A DNA stretch of 64,000 bases, from assembly GCA_028277645.1 (NCBI GenBank), contig JANQFV010000054.1, positions 124,001 to 188,000 of the forward strand. The letters are read 5' to 3'. This document shows positions 27,904 through 36,533 of the stretch, piece after piece; position 1 is the stretch's first letter; each line of letters starts with the position of its first letter. Source of the DNA: Phycisphaerae bacterium. Lineage in GTDB: Bacteria > Planctomycetota > Phycisphaerae > UBA1845 > Fen-1342. The translations under genes and the position numbers were made by a program. The notes below the pieces were generated by a model that saw nothing but the letters and a program-made list of their open reading frames with translations, did no database searches and was not told the DNA's origin.

Positions 27904-29424
27904 CTACAGCTGCTCGTCGGCGGCGAACATCTTGTTCATGCGTTCCAGGTCCGTCGTTGGGAGCGCGGTGGTTTGCCCGGAGAGGATGCCCACCACGTCG
28001 CGGAAAGCTCGCCCCACATGCATTCCGTTGCTGTCGATCGTGAACTCGCGAATGACCTTGTCGTGTCGCGAGCCACGCATCTTGAGGATTGCCACACCGC
28101 GTCGGATCTCTCCGTAAGTCTCAACATACCGGAGCAGGATGATCGAATCCGTGATGGTCGAGATGTGCGCCTCGGTAACGGAACTTCCGCCCAATAGGTT
28201 GGGCGTCGTTGAGGTAAAAAGCCCAGCGATCTCCTGGTGCTTCATGAACGATGTGATGCCGATGACGAACTCGCGGAAGCTCTTTAGCGTCGATACGCGC
28301 TCTAGCGCCGAGAGGCTATCCACGGCAACACGCGTCGGCTCGAACTCCTCGATGATGCGTTTCATCTCGATCAGGTGATCTTCGAGCGTGCGGACTTCCG
28401 GGTATTCGCAAACGACTTTGATTCGACCATCGCGTTCCATCTCCGCGAAGTCAAAACCCCAGCCGTTGGCGTTGCGGAAGAGCTGCTCGCGACTCTCCTC
28501 AAACGCGAACAGCAGGCAGCGCTCGTTCTCCGAAACGCCCCCGGCTACGAATTGAGTGACCATCAACGTCTTGCCAGTACCCGTCGCACCAGACACGAGA
28601 AGCACCGAATCGCGGAAGAAACCTCCGCCGCACATTTCATCGATCTCGCCGATTCCGGAGGTAATGCGGACGTTCGACGATCTCTGCTTTAACTCGATGG
28701 CGGACAGCGGTATGCCAATGATGCCGCCAACCGGCGTAATCGTGAAGGGAAACTCGCCCTTCTGATGTGTCGTGCCCCGAAACTTGAGAATCTCCATCGT
28801 CCGACGACGCTTCTCATCCTCCAGGACGTGACGGAGGACGATCACGTTATCCGAAACGAATTCCTCGACGCCGTAGCGGGCGATCTCGCCGTACTCCGCA
28901 ATGCGTTCTCCGGTGAGCACCGCTGTCATTCCCATCTGGCGCAGCCCGGATGCTATGCGAAACAACTCGTGTCGAATCAGGTTGGTTTCGCGGAAGCGTT
29001 GGAAGATTGCACTGAGCGAATCCATCGCCAGTCGTTCGGCACCGACCCGCCTGATGGCATGTTCGAGGCGCGCGAGAAACGCCCCCAAGTCGTACGTGCC
29101 TGCCTTAACCTCCTCTTCGCCGGGCTGAGGAGAGGCATCAACGAAAGCCCATTTACGCTCTGACTCCCACATCGCGATGGGCCAGCCGAAGCTGATCATG
29201 TTCTTCCGGATGTCGTCCGGCGTTTCCTCGAACGTCACGAAGACACCGGCCTGGTTGAAGCGGCGAATTCCTTCCGCGAGGAACTGTGCAGCGAACACGG
29301 TCTTCGCGCTGCCCGCGGTGCCCGTGACGAGCGTCGTGCGACCTTTCGGAATTCCCCCTTCTGCGATCAAATCAAAACCGGGAATGCCGGTCTCAAGCTT
29401 CGCGACCGATGTAACTTCGTCCAT
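27904..29424 (-). CDS. kaiC: KaiC, double-domain circadian-clock-type ATPase/autokinase
   Basis: 506 residues with two RecA/KaiC repeats. CI: Walker A 'GTAGSAKT' (35-42), catalytic Glu pair E66-E67 in 'FEETPDD'. CII: Walker A 'GATGTGKT' (279-286), Glu pair E309-E310 in 'FEESREQ'. The autophosphorylation motif is intact: 'EAHISTITDSIILLRYVE' puts Ser422-Thr423 where cyanobacterial KaiC has Ser431-Thr432. The CI Walker A has Ala where Gly is usual before the Lys. The C-terminal tail ('ILSGQTTALPTTDLERMNKM') is the region through which KaiA acts in cyanobacteria. kaiB lies 15 bases upstream and a GAGGA site precedes the ATG. Known: KaiC is a hexameric ATPase and the centre of the clock. Whether this one oscillates or acts as a timer is not known. 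Confidence 0.96.
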   Translation of the reverse strand: MDEVTSVAKLETGIPGFDLIAEGGIPKGRTTLVTGTAGSAKTVFAAQFLAEGIRRFNQAGVFVTFEETPDDIRKNMISFGWPIAMWESERKWAFVDASPQPGEEEVKAGTYDLGAFLARLEHAIRRVGAERLAMDSLSAIFQRFRETNLIRHELFRIASGLRQMGMTAVLTGERIAEYGEIARYGVEEFVSDNVIVLRHVLEDEKRRRTMEILKFRGTTHQKGEFPFTITPVGGIIGIPLSAIELKQRSSNVRITSGIGEIDEMCGGGFFRDSVLLVSGATGTGKTLMVTQFVAGGVSENERCLLFAFEESREQLFRNANGWGFDFAEMERDGRIKVVCEYPEVRTLEDHLIEMKRIIEEFEPTRVAVDSLSALERVSTLKSFREFVIGITSFMKHQEIAGLFTSTTPNLLGGSSVTEAHISTITDSIILLRYVETYGEIRRGVAILKMRGSRHDKVIREFTIDSNGMHVGRAFRDVVGILSGQTTALPTTDLERMNKMFAADEQL

Positions 29425-29439
29425 GAGGGGAGTCCTCGC

Positions 29440-29730
29440 TTAGTTTTCCACGGGCTCTATGCGGCGCAGGTCCAATCCGAGCAGCACCTTCTCGACGTCG
29501 GACAGGTCACCGATCACGCGGCGTATGGGAAGCGGAAGTGCCTTGATCAACGTCGGCGTCGCGAGAATACGCTCGTCGTCCGCGAGTTCCGGGCGCTCGA
29601 GCACGTCGATCACGGACATCTCATACTCACTCTGCAGCTGTTCCTTGCAGATCCTCCGTAGATTGGCGATCGCTTGCTCGGAACGCGGCGTTTTGCCCGT
29701 GACGTACAACCTCAGCGTGTAGCTAGACAT
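29440..29730 (-). CDS. kaiB: KaiB, fold-switching clock protein
   Basis: 96 residues, the usual size. Diagnostic stretches are 'YTLRLYVTGKTPRSEQAIAN', 'VIDVLERPELADDERILATP', 'TLIKALPLPIRRVIGDLSD' and 'EKVLLGLDL', very close to cyanobacterial KaiB. It has a thioredoxin-like fold; known KaiB binds the KaiC CI ring and sequesters KaiA. The start overlaps the end of the REC-KaiA-like gene by eight bases and kaiC follows after 15 bases, so the three are almost certainly one transcript. Confidence 0.97.
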   Translation of the reverse strand: MSSYTLRLYVTGKTPRSEQAIANLRRICKEQLQSEYEMSVIDVLERPELADDERILATPTLIKALPLPIRRVIGDLSDVEKVLLGLDLRRIEPVEN

Positions 29731-30616
29731 TGTTCATCGCCTTACTGCCGTTGGCGTGGTTGGTGGCATTCGGGTTTCCGTATGAAAGCACGCGATACAT
29801 CGAAGCTAAATGCCCCATGAGCTCAAGCACGGTGATACGCCCCTCTTCAACAATCGCCCGCGCGCGGGCCGGCGCAGCTGAAGCGGTCTTGGTCTGCACG
29901 GCGCTGGTATGCAACTCGATCACGTCCCGCGGTCCGCTCCGCAACGTCGTCAGGCGTTCGGCAATGTCGCGGAGCTCCTTGGTGATGGGGTGTTCAACCT
30001 GAAAAGTCTTCTGTTCCAGCGCCAGGTCCAGCGTTTCTTCGTAACGCGCGCGTAACGCGGAGAACTCGGCTGGAAATCCCTCGCGCAATGGCCGGGCCCC
30101 AAACAGCTGGGCCGTCACTTGCGTTGCCGGCGGTGTGGCCAGTCGCGCGAGCGAGCCCAGCTCGTGCTCGCGTTGCTCGGCAAACCGCATCGCGTCAATG
30201 CGTTCGAGCAAGCGATGGCGCTCCAGCCCGTAGCGGATGGTACGTTCGAGCAACGGTGTGTCGGCCTGCCCCTTGATCAGGTAGTCCTGGGCACCCACCC
30301 GCAGCGCATCGCTGGCGACGGCGGGATCCTCGTTGCCCGTCAGCACGACCAGCGCGACATGCGGAAACCGCACGCGCACGTCCTGCACCGTTCCGATGCC
30401 ACTGGAATCCGGTAGCTCCAAGTCGAGGATGATCAGGTCGATGGCATGCGCCGCGATCGAGTCCGCAATGCCGGACAGCGTTTCTGTATGCGTGACCTCA
30501 CAGCGTAGCAACGCACACTCGTTCAGCTGCGCGCGCAACAAGCGCGCATCCCCGGGATTGTCCTCCACGATCAGCACCCGCAGGACCTGCGTACCAATCG
30601 GCGGCAACGTGGCCAT
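29723..30616 (-). CDS. Response regulator fused to a KaiA-like C-terminal domain (KaiA3-like)
   Basis: The ATG at 30616 follows AGGGTGAGC; an upstream GTG (30631) is possible. Residues ~11-125 are a receiver domain ('VLIVEDNPGDARLLRAQL', phosphoacceptor Asp65 in 'IILDLELPDSSG', Lys115 in 'GAQDYLIKGQ'). Residues ~185-280 are an all-helical domain: 'YEETLDLALEQKTFQVEHPI', 'LTTLRSGPRDVIELHTSAV', 'EEGRITVLELMGHLASMYR'. This resembles the KaiA C-terminal/RsbU N-terminal four-helix family. Its overlap with kaiB supports a KaiA-like role. Known: a receiver-KaiA hybrid called KaiA3 partners KaiB3-KaiC3 in Synechocystis. Inferred: phosphorylation of Asp65 may gate stimulation of KaiC. The RsbU-like alternative cannot be excluded without structure comparison. 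Confidence 0.8.
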   Translation of the reverse strand: MATLPPIGTQVLRVLIVEDNPGDARLLRAQLNECALLRCEVTHTETLSGIADSIAAHAIDLIILDLELPDSSGIGTVQDVRVRFPHVALVVLTGNEDPAVASDALRVGAQDYLIKGQADTPLLERTIRYGLERHRLLERIDAMRFAEQREHELGSLARLATPPATQVTAQLFGARPLREGFPAEFSALRARYEETLDLALEQKTFQVEHPITKELRDIAERLTTLRSGPRDVIELHTSAVQTKTASAAPARARAIVEEGRITVLELMGHLASMYRVLSYGNPNATNHANGSKAMNNV

Positions 30617-30637
30617 GCGCTCACCCTGCACTCGGCG

Positions 30638-31081
30638 TCAATCTTTCGGCGGCAATCGCACCACCGTGAGCCAGAAATTCTCGATCGTCTGCACGACACG
30701 AATGAACTGGTCGAAGTCGACGGGTTTCGTAATGTAGCAATTGGCGTGCAGGTCATACGAACGCACAATGTCCTGCTCCGCCTCGGACGTCGTGATGACA
30801 ACCACGGGAATGCGCCGCAGCCTCTCGTCCTGTTTGACCTCGGCCAAGACTTCGCGGCCGTCCTTTTTTGGCAGATTCAGATCCAGCAAGATCACGTCCG
30901 GCGTCGGTGCCCCATCAAATTGTCCCTGACGCCGCAGGAAGGCCATGGCCTGTTCGCCATCCTGAGCCACGTGCAGGTTGTTGAGCACCTTGCCCGCCTT
31001 CAGCGCCTCCTCGCAGAGTCGCACATCACCAGGATTGTCCTCCACAAGCAGGATCTCGATCGGCTCACCGTCAATCTGCAT
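30638..31081 (-). CDS. Single-domain response regulator, Rcp1/CheY-like
   Basis: 147 residues of receiver domain only: '[19 protein letters not shown]', phosphoacceptor Asp67 in '[17 protein letters not shown]', '[13 protein letters not shown]', Lys in 'CYITKPVD', and the longer alpha4-alpha5 end typical of phytochrome response regulators ('[19 protein letters not shown]'). The ATG (GGAG six bases upstream) lies inside the end of the upstream kinase gene (11-base overlap). In this family the cognate kinase is normally the one encoded next to it. Inferred: phosphate shuttle between the kinase and the REC-KaiA-like protein or other receivers in the locus. Confidence 0.93.
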   Translation of the reverse strand: MQIDGEPIEILLVEDNPGDVRLCEEALKAGKVLNNLHVAQDGEQAMAFLRRQGQFDGAPTPDVILLDLNLPKKDGREVLAEVKQDERLRRIPVVVITTSEAEQDIVRSYDLHANCYITKPVDFDQFIRVVQTIENFWLTVVRLPPKD

Positions 31082-33593
31082 TGGTTACTCCGGCCAAGTT
31101 ACCGAAAGGTCCAGGAGTCGTCTTGTCACGGCTTCCAGCTTCACGCTTAGGGAGTTTGATGTGAACGGTTGTGCCTTGCCCTGGCGATGATTTGATCCAG
31201 ATGCGGCCGCCGTGACGTTCGACGATCTTCCGGCACACCGCCAAGCCGATCCCGGTGCCCGGATACTCCGCGCGCGTATGCAGTCTCTGGAAGATGGTGA
31301 ATACGCGCTCGGCGTGCTTCATGTCAAGCCCGATGCCGTTGTCGCGAACCGTAAAATGCCAGCCGGACTCTGTGCTTTTTGCGGTCACGTGCACTTCCGG
31401 CGTGGCAGCGCTGCGGAATTTGATTGCATTGGTGATGAGATTCTGGAACAGCTGCCCCAACTGCGTCTCGTCTGCGTCGATCGTGGGTAGCGGGTCCAAC
31501 GTCACCCGCGCGTCAGCCTCCGTTATCGCCGGTCCCAAGCGGCGTAACACGTCCGACAGCACGGTGTTGCAGTCGGTCGGAACGAGTGACTTACCGCGTG
31601 CGTCAACCCGTGAAAACGTCAGCAGATCGTCGATCAATACCTTCATGCGTGCCGCCCCGTCGACGGCGAAGTGAATGAACTCGTGCGCGTCCCCGTCGAG
31701 TTGATCAGTGTAGCGTCGCTGCAGCAGCTGCAGGTAGCTCGTGATCATGCGCAGCGGCTCCTGGAGATCGTGCGACGCGACGTACGCAAACTGCTCGAGT
31801 TCCCGGTTCGATCGCGCCAATTCCTCGGTCCGCAGCCGAAGTGATTCTTCAATCTGCTTTCGCTCGGTCAGATCGACCGCCAGCTCCAGGCGGACGTCCC
31901 GACCATCAGGCCATCGAATGACTTGATCTGTCACGTAGAACGTGCGCCCCAGCTGTTCATTTCGATACTCCCAGGCGCGCCGTTCAGGCGATGAGAGCGA
32001 GTTGTCGTTCGCGCACGAGCCGCACGGTTCGCAGCGCCCCCGAAACAATTCGTAGCACTTGCGGTTCGAGAACGACTCGCCCACTAGTTCCTGCAACCGC
32101 TGGTTCACATACAGCACCTCGTACGTACGCGGGTCGCAGACGTAGACGATCTCCGGGAAACTATCGAGGATCGCAGTCAACTGCGCCAGGTGCGCCTCGC
32201 GCTCGGCGCGATCACGCTCTCGAATTACGGCTCGTGCCAAGTGCTCCGCGAACGCGTCCAGCAGCGCCCGCTCTTCTCTCAGGAAGGGACCTTCGTGCTG
32301 CTGCGGTTGAGCAGACTGGTAGTAGACGCCGACGCTGCCACGCTTGTGCCCCTCGACAACGATGTCCGTGTGGATCGCTGCTACAGACCCTGTGACAGCA
32401 CCGGTTTGCCATATGCGCCCATCGAACTCGATTCGTCCGACGGCAGTATCGGTATGCAGCCAAGCCTCCGGCAGCAGCGCCGCGGCTTTCTCGAACACGT
32501 CGTCAAGCGCCGTAGTCCCCGATACGAGCATCTCACTTAAACGCAGCAGGCAGTTGAGTTCTTTGACACGTTGATCCAACTCGGCGGTGCGGTTGCTTAC
32601 GTTCAGCTCCAGCGCTCTCCGGACTTTGCGCAACTCCTGCTGCGATCGGGCGCGCATCAGCACCTCTGCAAAAACCACACTGAACGTGTCGACCGCATTG
32701 GCATCCCACTGGGTGAAACCTCCGTCCTTGTTCGCCAACGCAATTACGCCGAAGAGAGAGTCACCGTACTTTACGGGCACGCCCAGAAATGCTGTAAGCG
32801 GCGGATGTCCTTCCAGCACGTCAACCGCGTCGGGGTGCGCGGCGGGCTCGTTGATGATGTGGCACTGTCCGGTGTGGATCGGCGTGGCCCAGATGCCGCG
32901 CTGCACCATGTCGTTGATGCTCCGCACGGCGTCGGTCTTCGGCATGCGGCAGGCGCTCCAGCCGGGATCGCTGATCGCGATGGCGTCCAGCCGACCGTTC
33001 GCGTTCAGCTCTCCGATGAAACCGAACGCCGCGCCCGTCAGTTCGCTGGCCAGACGCAGTCCGGTGCGTGCAACCTGCTCATCGATCTCACATTGCAGCG
33101 TATCTTGCAGCAGTTGATTGCAGACGCGCAAAACGGCACTCTCGCGAGTGCGGACCGCCACTTCACCCGACTCACTGCGCTCCGCGACTGTCAGACACGT
33201 AAACACGTCACCGTCAACAACCACGCTACGGCGTGAGAGACGGACCGGCACCTCGGAACCGGAGCGGGTCAGCACGGTTGTGTCCAACCCAGTGACTACG
33301 GGGCCCGGCAGCCCGATCCACTGCCGCGTTTCTGCGTGCGCACTCGGCGTCATCAGGTTGCCGAGCGACTTGCCGAGCAGCTGCGAGACGTTGCGGTCGA
33401 CTAGGCGCGCGAACGCGGGGTTACAGTGGTGCAGTACACCGTGGGCATCGACCACGGCCGCCCCTTCGCTCATTTGCTCGATCAGCGCACGTTGCACCTC
33501 CGCGCAGGTGATTTCATCAGGCAGACTATCTGACGTCCCCCGTGTGTGCGTGCCGCGATGCTCCCGTTCACTTACGGGAGTAGAACTCGACAT
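31071..33593 (-). CDS. PAS-GAF-GAF-PAS histidine kinase heading the Kai locus
   Basis: Start taken at the ATG before '[10 protein letters not shown]'; the frame extends to an ATG at 33647. About 840 residues with no membrane segment. Order: PAS ('[20 protein letters not shown]'), GAF ('[20 protein letters not shown]'), coiled coil, second GAF-like domain ('[16 protein letters not shown]'), PAS with Cys cluster '[11 protein letters not shown]', HisKA (H-box '[20 protein letters not shown]', phytochrome type) and HATPase ('[11 protein letters not shown]', '[15 protein letters not shown]', '[19 protein letters not shown]'). The Cys cluster could bind metal or sense redox. As first gene of the locus with an overlapping Rcp1-type regulator it is the likely sensory input to the Kai proteins. 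Stimulus unknown. Confidence 0.9.
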   Translation of the reverse strand: MSSSTPVSEREHRGTHTRGTSDSLPDEITCAEVQRALIEQMSEGAAVVDAHGVLHHCNPAFARLVDRNVSQLLGKSLGNLMTPSAHAETRQWIGLPGPVVTGLDTTVLTRSGSEVPVRLSRRSVVVDGDVFTCLTVAERSESGEVAVRTRESAVLRVCNQLLQDTLQCEIDEQVARTGLRLASELTGAAFGFIGELNANGRLDAIAISDPGWSACRMPKTDAVRSINDMVQRGIWATPIHTGQCHIINEPAAHPDAVDVLEGHPPLTAFLGVPVKYGDSLFGVIALANKDGGFTQWDANAVDTFSVVFAEVLMRARSQQELRKVRRALELNVSNRTAELDQRVKELNCLLRLSEMLVSGTTALDDVFEKAAALLPEAWLHTDTAVGRIEFDGRIWQTGAVTGSVAAIHTDIVVEGHKRGSVGVYYQSAQPQQHEGPFLREERALLDAFAEHLARAVIRERDRAEREAHLAQLTAILDSFPEIVYVCDPRTYEVLYVNQRLQELVGESFSNRKCYELFRGRCEPCGSCANDNSLSSPERRAWEYRNEQLGRTFYVTDQVIRWPDGRDVRLELAVDLTERKQIEESLRLRTEELARSNRELEQFAYVASHDLQEPLRMITSYLQLLQRRYTDQLDGDAHEFIHFAVDGAARMKVLIDDLLTFSRVDARGKSLVPTDCNTVLSDVLRRLGPAITEADARVTLDPLPTIDADETQLGQLFQNLITNAIKFRSAATPEVHVTAKSTESGWHFTVRDNGIGLDMKHAERVFTIFQRLHTRAEYPGTGIGLAVCRKIVERHGGRIWIKSSPGQGTTVHIKLPKREAGSRDKTTPGPFGNLAGVTNAD

Positions 33594-34029
33594 GTCGCAC
33601 GTCCCCAAGAAATGAACGAGGTCGTTCCGGCACCGCAGTTCAAGCATGGTCCGACGATCCCGTCACGCAGTACATAACGTATCCAGCACATGCTTGTCCA
33701 ACTCCACCGCGCATACTATCGGCACCGCGCGACATAACAAACCAGCGAAACCGCACACGCCGCAAGTTACTCGGCCAATTGGGTGTTTACACCCTGCGCT
33801 TAGCGCTGTACGCCGTGCTCGGCACGCCACGTCCCGGTGATCAGTGGCGCTCAGTTTCCTCTGGCGGGGGCGTTAGGCCCGGTGGGTAACTGTTGCAGGC
33901 AGATCGCATCGACGAAATGCAGTGCGATTCCGTCACAGCTGCCGAGCGCGCCATCCAACGATCCAAGTCGGTTTCGTCACCTGGTTGACCGGATATCGCG
34001 TGTAGAGGTCGTGGCGGGATTCTCTTCGA
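33594..34029. other. Upstream region of the Kai locus
   Basis: About 430 bases with no trusted gene. It must contain the promoter for the leftward Kai transcript and possibly a rightward one. No operator or sigma-factor consensus could be assigned with confidence. Confidence 0.4.
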
Positions 34030-34503
34030 ATGCTAGAATACCTACGAGACTTGGTTCTTTCGATTCTCGCCCCCGCGCAGCAAAACGATTATCACGGTGC
34101 GCCGGAGACGCCAGTACCCCGTCGGCCAAGAACAACCGCCAGACGATGCAACGAACTGGAAGAACTCGCGGTACGGCTCATTGGCGGGCTTTGCTTGCTG
34201 GTCCCGCCAGCATACGTTAGATGGTCCGACCTTCGAGACCCGACGAACGCCGCGTGGAATGCCGCCATCCACGAAGCGATGTGGGTGACGATTGCGCTCG
34301 AGCAGTTGGGCAACATGCTTCGGGCGAAGGCGGGGTTCACTGAGCGGGGTGTTATCGCGGAGTTCTTCTCCGACGACGATCCACCCGTGTTGATTGGGTA
34401 CGTCTTCCGCTATAGGCACGCGGTTGAAAATCTTCGCCTCCCGATTCAGCGCGTTGTCTTCGAAGATTCTGTTGTAATGCGTTTACTTTTATGTCGCGGC
34501 TGA
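34030..34503 (+). CDS. Hypothetical protein, uncertain, at the island boundary
   Basis: Open frame of 157 codons. The second half looks protein-like ('HEAMWVTIALEQLGNMLRAK', 'VLIGYVFRYRHAVENLRLPI'), the first half less so, and there is no clear ribosome-binding site. The opposite strand has a 125-codon frame that looks worse. It lies just outside the left island repeats and may be a gene end or remnant left by an insertion. No family recognised. Confidence 0.3.
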   Translation: MLEYLRDLVLSILAPAQQNDYHGAPETPVPRRPRTTARRCNELEELAVRLIGGLCLLVPPAYVRWSDLRDPTNAAWNAAIHEAMWVTIALEQLGNMLRAKAGFTERGVIAEFFSDDDPPVLIGYVFRYRHAVENLRLPIQRVVFEDSVVMRLLLCRG

Positions 34504-34559
34504 TGCACCCCGTCCGCGGGTCACAAGACCGATGTCGAGATCACGTAACCCAATATTAT

Positions 34560-34718
34560 TTAGAGTTTTACGATCCGTCGCCCGATGCTGTAGCCTATTG
34601 ATATAAAGCAATTTACCAGGGTGGTTTTCGGATCTGCCACTGTAACCTGCCACCGACTTACTGAACTTTGCGCCCAGCAATCCGCGGTCTGGGCGTTCTC
34701 CCGGGTCAAACAGGCCAT
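34560..34718 (-). pseudogene. Truncated second integrase (first codons only)
   Basis: The ATG at 34718 starts 'MACLTREN', matching the first seven residues of the island integrase at 53481 ('MACLTREK'), and the preceding leader DNA is similar for >200 bases. After residue 8 the similarity ends and the frame closes at 34560 (52 codons). This is the 5' stub of a related tyrosine integrase, evidence of an earlier or tandem insertion at the same site. Confidence 0.6.
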
Positions 34719-34941
34719 CACCCACGTCCTTTCCGCGGGGCCGCGGCCCCGCCCCGAAGACCGTGGTGCGGGCCGCCTGATCGAGTGTGTTCCCGGGAGA
34801 GTGGCGGCGGAAAGGAGCCGCGGATTTCAGGAAAGTTCACTTTTTGTTCGGTCGCCGCCCGAAATCGAGTTCCCGCTATAGTTCCCGTAATGGGAGATCA
34901 TCGGGATGTAAGTGCTTGTCAGAAAAACACTTCATGATTGG
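34698..34941 (+). repeat. Left copy of integrase-leader/att repeat (pair with 53461-53703)
   Basis: Imperfect direct repeat of ~240 bases. It shares with the right copy the integrase start region (CTCCCGGGTC, then CATCACCCACGTCCTT), a GC-rich leader, 'CGCGGATTTCAGG', 'GAGTTCCCGCTATAGTTCCC', and the inverted-repeat core followed by CATGATTGG. Divergence suggests two related but not identical elements. Confidence 0.75.
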
Positions 34942-34945
34942 AAGC
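34910..34945. other. Attachment-like core, copy 1 (degenerate)
   Basis: AAGTGCTTGTC then AACACTTCATGATTGG, the most diverged of three copies; its inverted repeat is imperfect. It is followed by AAGCGGCGTGGGAGGATCGG, which read on the minus strand loosely resembles a tRNA T-arm plus acceptor end. Inferred former recombination site of the truncated integrase. Confidence 0.5.
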
Positions 34946-34979
34946 GGCGTGGGAGGATCGGACCCTGATGCCGTTTCGT

Positions 34980-35024
34980 GAGTGCTTGTCAATAAAGCAC
35001 TTCATGATTGGAGGCGGGGGGAAT
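34980..35024. other. Attachment-like core, copy 2 (probable left island end)
   Basis: AGTGCTT and AAGCACT flank GTCAATA, then CATGATTGGAGGCGGGGGGAATCGAC. On the minus strand the end reads GTCGATTCCCCCCGCCTCCA, like the T-loop, acceptor and discriminator of a tRNA or tmRNA without encoded CCA. No complete tRNA folds here. It matches the right-end core almost exactly apart from G-run length (6 G here). Confidence 0.6.
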
Positions 35025-35059
35025 CGACTCTCCAGACAACCCTCGATAGGAAGCCCTCA

Positions 35060-35195
35060 CACCACAAATCGCCCGTATCGCCGTCCGATGCGGGTCACAG
35101 AGTGACACAAAGGTACTCAAGCGGACACCAGCAGACAAGGAATTCAGGCGGAGTTCCCGCAAAAGTTCCCGTAATTCTGCGCGCACGTCGTTTCT
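35060..35195. repeat. Cargo-flanking direct repeat, left copy
   Basis: An imperfect ~135-base direct repeat of 44525-44660: both contain 'CAAATCGCCCGTATCGCC' + 'GTCCGATGCGGGTCACAG', 'GTACTCAAG.GGAC', then GGCGGAGTTCC.GCAAAAG and CCCGTA. The two copies bracket the transporter/nucleotide-metabolism cargo, so this piece may have been added to the island as a unit or be a former element end. Confidence 0.75.
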
Positions 35196-35324
35196 TTATG
35201 AGGTTGGACTGCGCGCGATTCGTCACGGGGCGTACTTGAGCCGCCAGAGACGAATGGGACGGGGGCAATGTACTCCCATCCCTCTCGGCGCTCTTGAATG
35301 CCAGCCTGGGGAGTTGGGCGTCGC

Positions 35325-35495
35325 CTACGCCCAAACGTACACAGCCGTGGCGGCGATCGCTGCGACGACCATCGGCCACCATCGTGTGGTCTCAGTCGCG
35401 GGCAGTGCCCCGGTCGGGACGGAATCGGGATCGAACAACGTGCCGCATTTCGGACAACGCGCGCCGTCGAGGCCGTAGATCAGGTATCCTACCAT
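35325..35495 (-). CDS. 56-residue zinc-ribbon membrane peptide
   Basis: Small open frame with start ATG (GGGAAG five bases upstream) and a stop nearby upstream in frame. It reads 'MVGYLIYGLDGARCPKCGTL' and ends with 'WWPMVVAAIAATAVYVWA', that is a CPxCG knuckle followed by one C-terminal membrane helix. Only one CxxC pair is present, so metal binding would need a dimer or partner. Coding looks real from composition. Function unknown. Confidence 0.55.
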   Translation of the reverse strand: MVGYLIYGLDGARCPKCGTLFDPDSVPTGALPATETTRWWPMVVAAIAATAVYVWA

Positions 35496-35615
35496 ATCGA
35501 CTTCCCGCCGGAACTACGGAAGCCTCAGCAGGCATCAACCGGCGGGCCTCCTGAGAAAGGGTATGCGTTTCGCGGTATCCTGGCCGAGGCACTCGATGCC
35601 ATTCATGGGGAACAG

Positions 35616-35754
35616 TCATAGCTTGTTGACGACCTTCAGGAGATCGCCAATCCTGACATCTGAGGCGTAGCCCTCGAAGGGAAGGTCTCCTTCGATCGTC
35701 AGAATTGGCTTCTTAATCACCGTCCGACGTGCGCAGCAGTCAGATCCATGCCGT
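35616..35754 (-). other. Short open frame directly after the methyltransferase stop
   Basis: In frame with, and immediately after, the methyltransferase TGA there are 45 sense codons ending 'EGYASDVRIGDLLKVVNKL'. The composition is protein-like, but there is no good start or ribosome-binding site. It may be a small gene starting at a GTG near 35717, a gene remnant, or chance. Confidence 0.25.
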
Positions 35755-35756
35755 AG

Positions 35757-36533
35757 TCAGGCCGAGGGACTGCCTTCGTCCCCTTTCCTCAGCCGTGTTG
35801 CTACCAGTATGTCCAGGACGCTCTTGACGATACCGTCTTCACGCCAGACCTGCGCCGTGCCACTACGCACCAGGCTCTCCATGTGAGAGTTGCAGGCGTC
35901 CTCCCAATCGGGTGGCCAGTAACTCATAACCGTGCCAGCGATCTTCCGGACGGCGAAGGACCCACGCAGTGTCTGCAATACCTTCTCGTAATCAACAAAG
36001 TGCGGCAGCGCGAAGACGTACCGCCCGCCATCTGCGAGGAGTCTGGAGGCGGCACACTCGAACTCAATCAGCCCAACCGTTCCGTCCTCCCCGCCGTTCA
36101 CCGCCCAGTTGATCCCCTCACTGATGATCTGCATACCGCTCGGTACAGGCATGAACGGTGCATTCCCAACGATCAAGTCGAACCTCTCACCTGGAAGCCA
36201 GCCCCTAACGTCGACGCACTTCAAGTGCGTGGGTGCGTTCATCCCGTTGCGGCGGATATTCGCGGCGGCACACTTGATCGCTCGCGGATTGATATCCACA
36301 CCCCAGACTTCTTCGCATCCTGATCGCTGCATTAAGATCGCGAGCATGCCGGAGCCTGTGCCGATGTCGAGTGCACGCCGGGCACGCATCCCCACTATCG
36401 CTTCTGCGATTGCCAACGTGGCCTCACTCGGGGGGAGAACGTCCGTTGGGTCTACCCGGATGGGGACCCTGTGGCTGCCGACAACATAGGGATATGCGTC
36501 TGGCTGATCAAAGAGGGGGTAATGGGCGTCCAC
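35757..36533 (-). CDS. Class I SAM-dependent methyltransferase, HemK/TrmN6-like
   Basis: 258 residues. Motif I is 'ALDIGTGSGMLAILM', the acidic motif II is 'VWGVDINPRAIKCAAANI', and motif IV is 'FDLIVGNAPFMPV'. The last is an NPPF-type motif (here NAPF), usual in N-methyltransferases acting on amino groups of bases, glutamine or small molecules. A GTG start overlaps the TAG of the ABC ATPase gene by one base, so it is the last gene of the importer operon. Inferred substrate: whatever the cargo imports or makes, perhaps an exocyclic or ring nitrogen of a pterin/pyrimidine-like compound. An rRNA/tRNA or protein substrate cannot be excluded. Confidence 0.8.
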   Translation of the reverse strand: MDAHYPLFDQPDAYPYVVGSHRVPIRVDPTDVLPPSEATLAIAEAIVGMRARRALDIGTGSGMLAILMQRSGCEEVWGVDINPRAIKCAAANIRRNGMNAPTHLKCVDVRGWLPGERFDLIVGNAPFMPVPSGMQIISEGINWAVNGGEDGTVGLIEFECAASRLLADGGRYVFALPHFVDYEKVLQTLRGSFAVRKIAGTVMSYWPPDWEDACNSHMESLVRSGTAQVWREDGIVKSVLDILVATRLRKGDEGSPSA

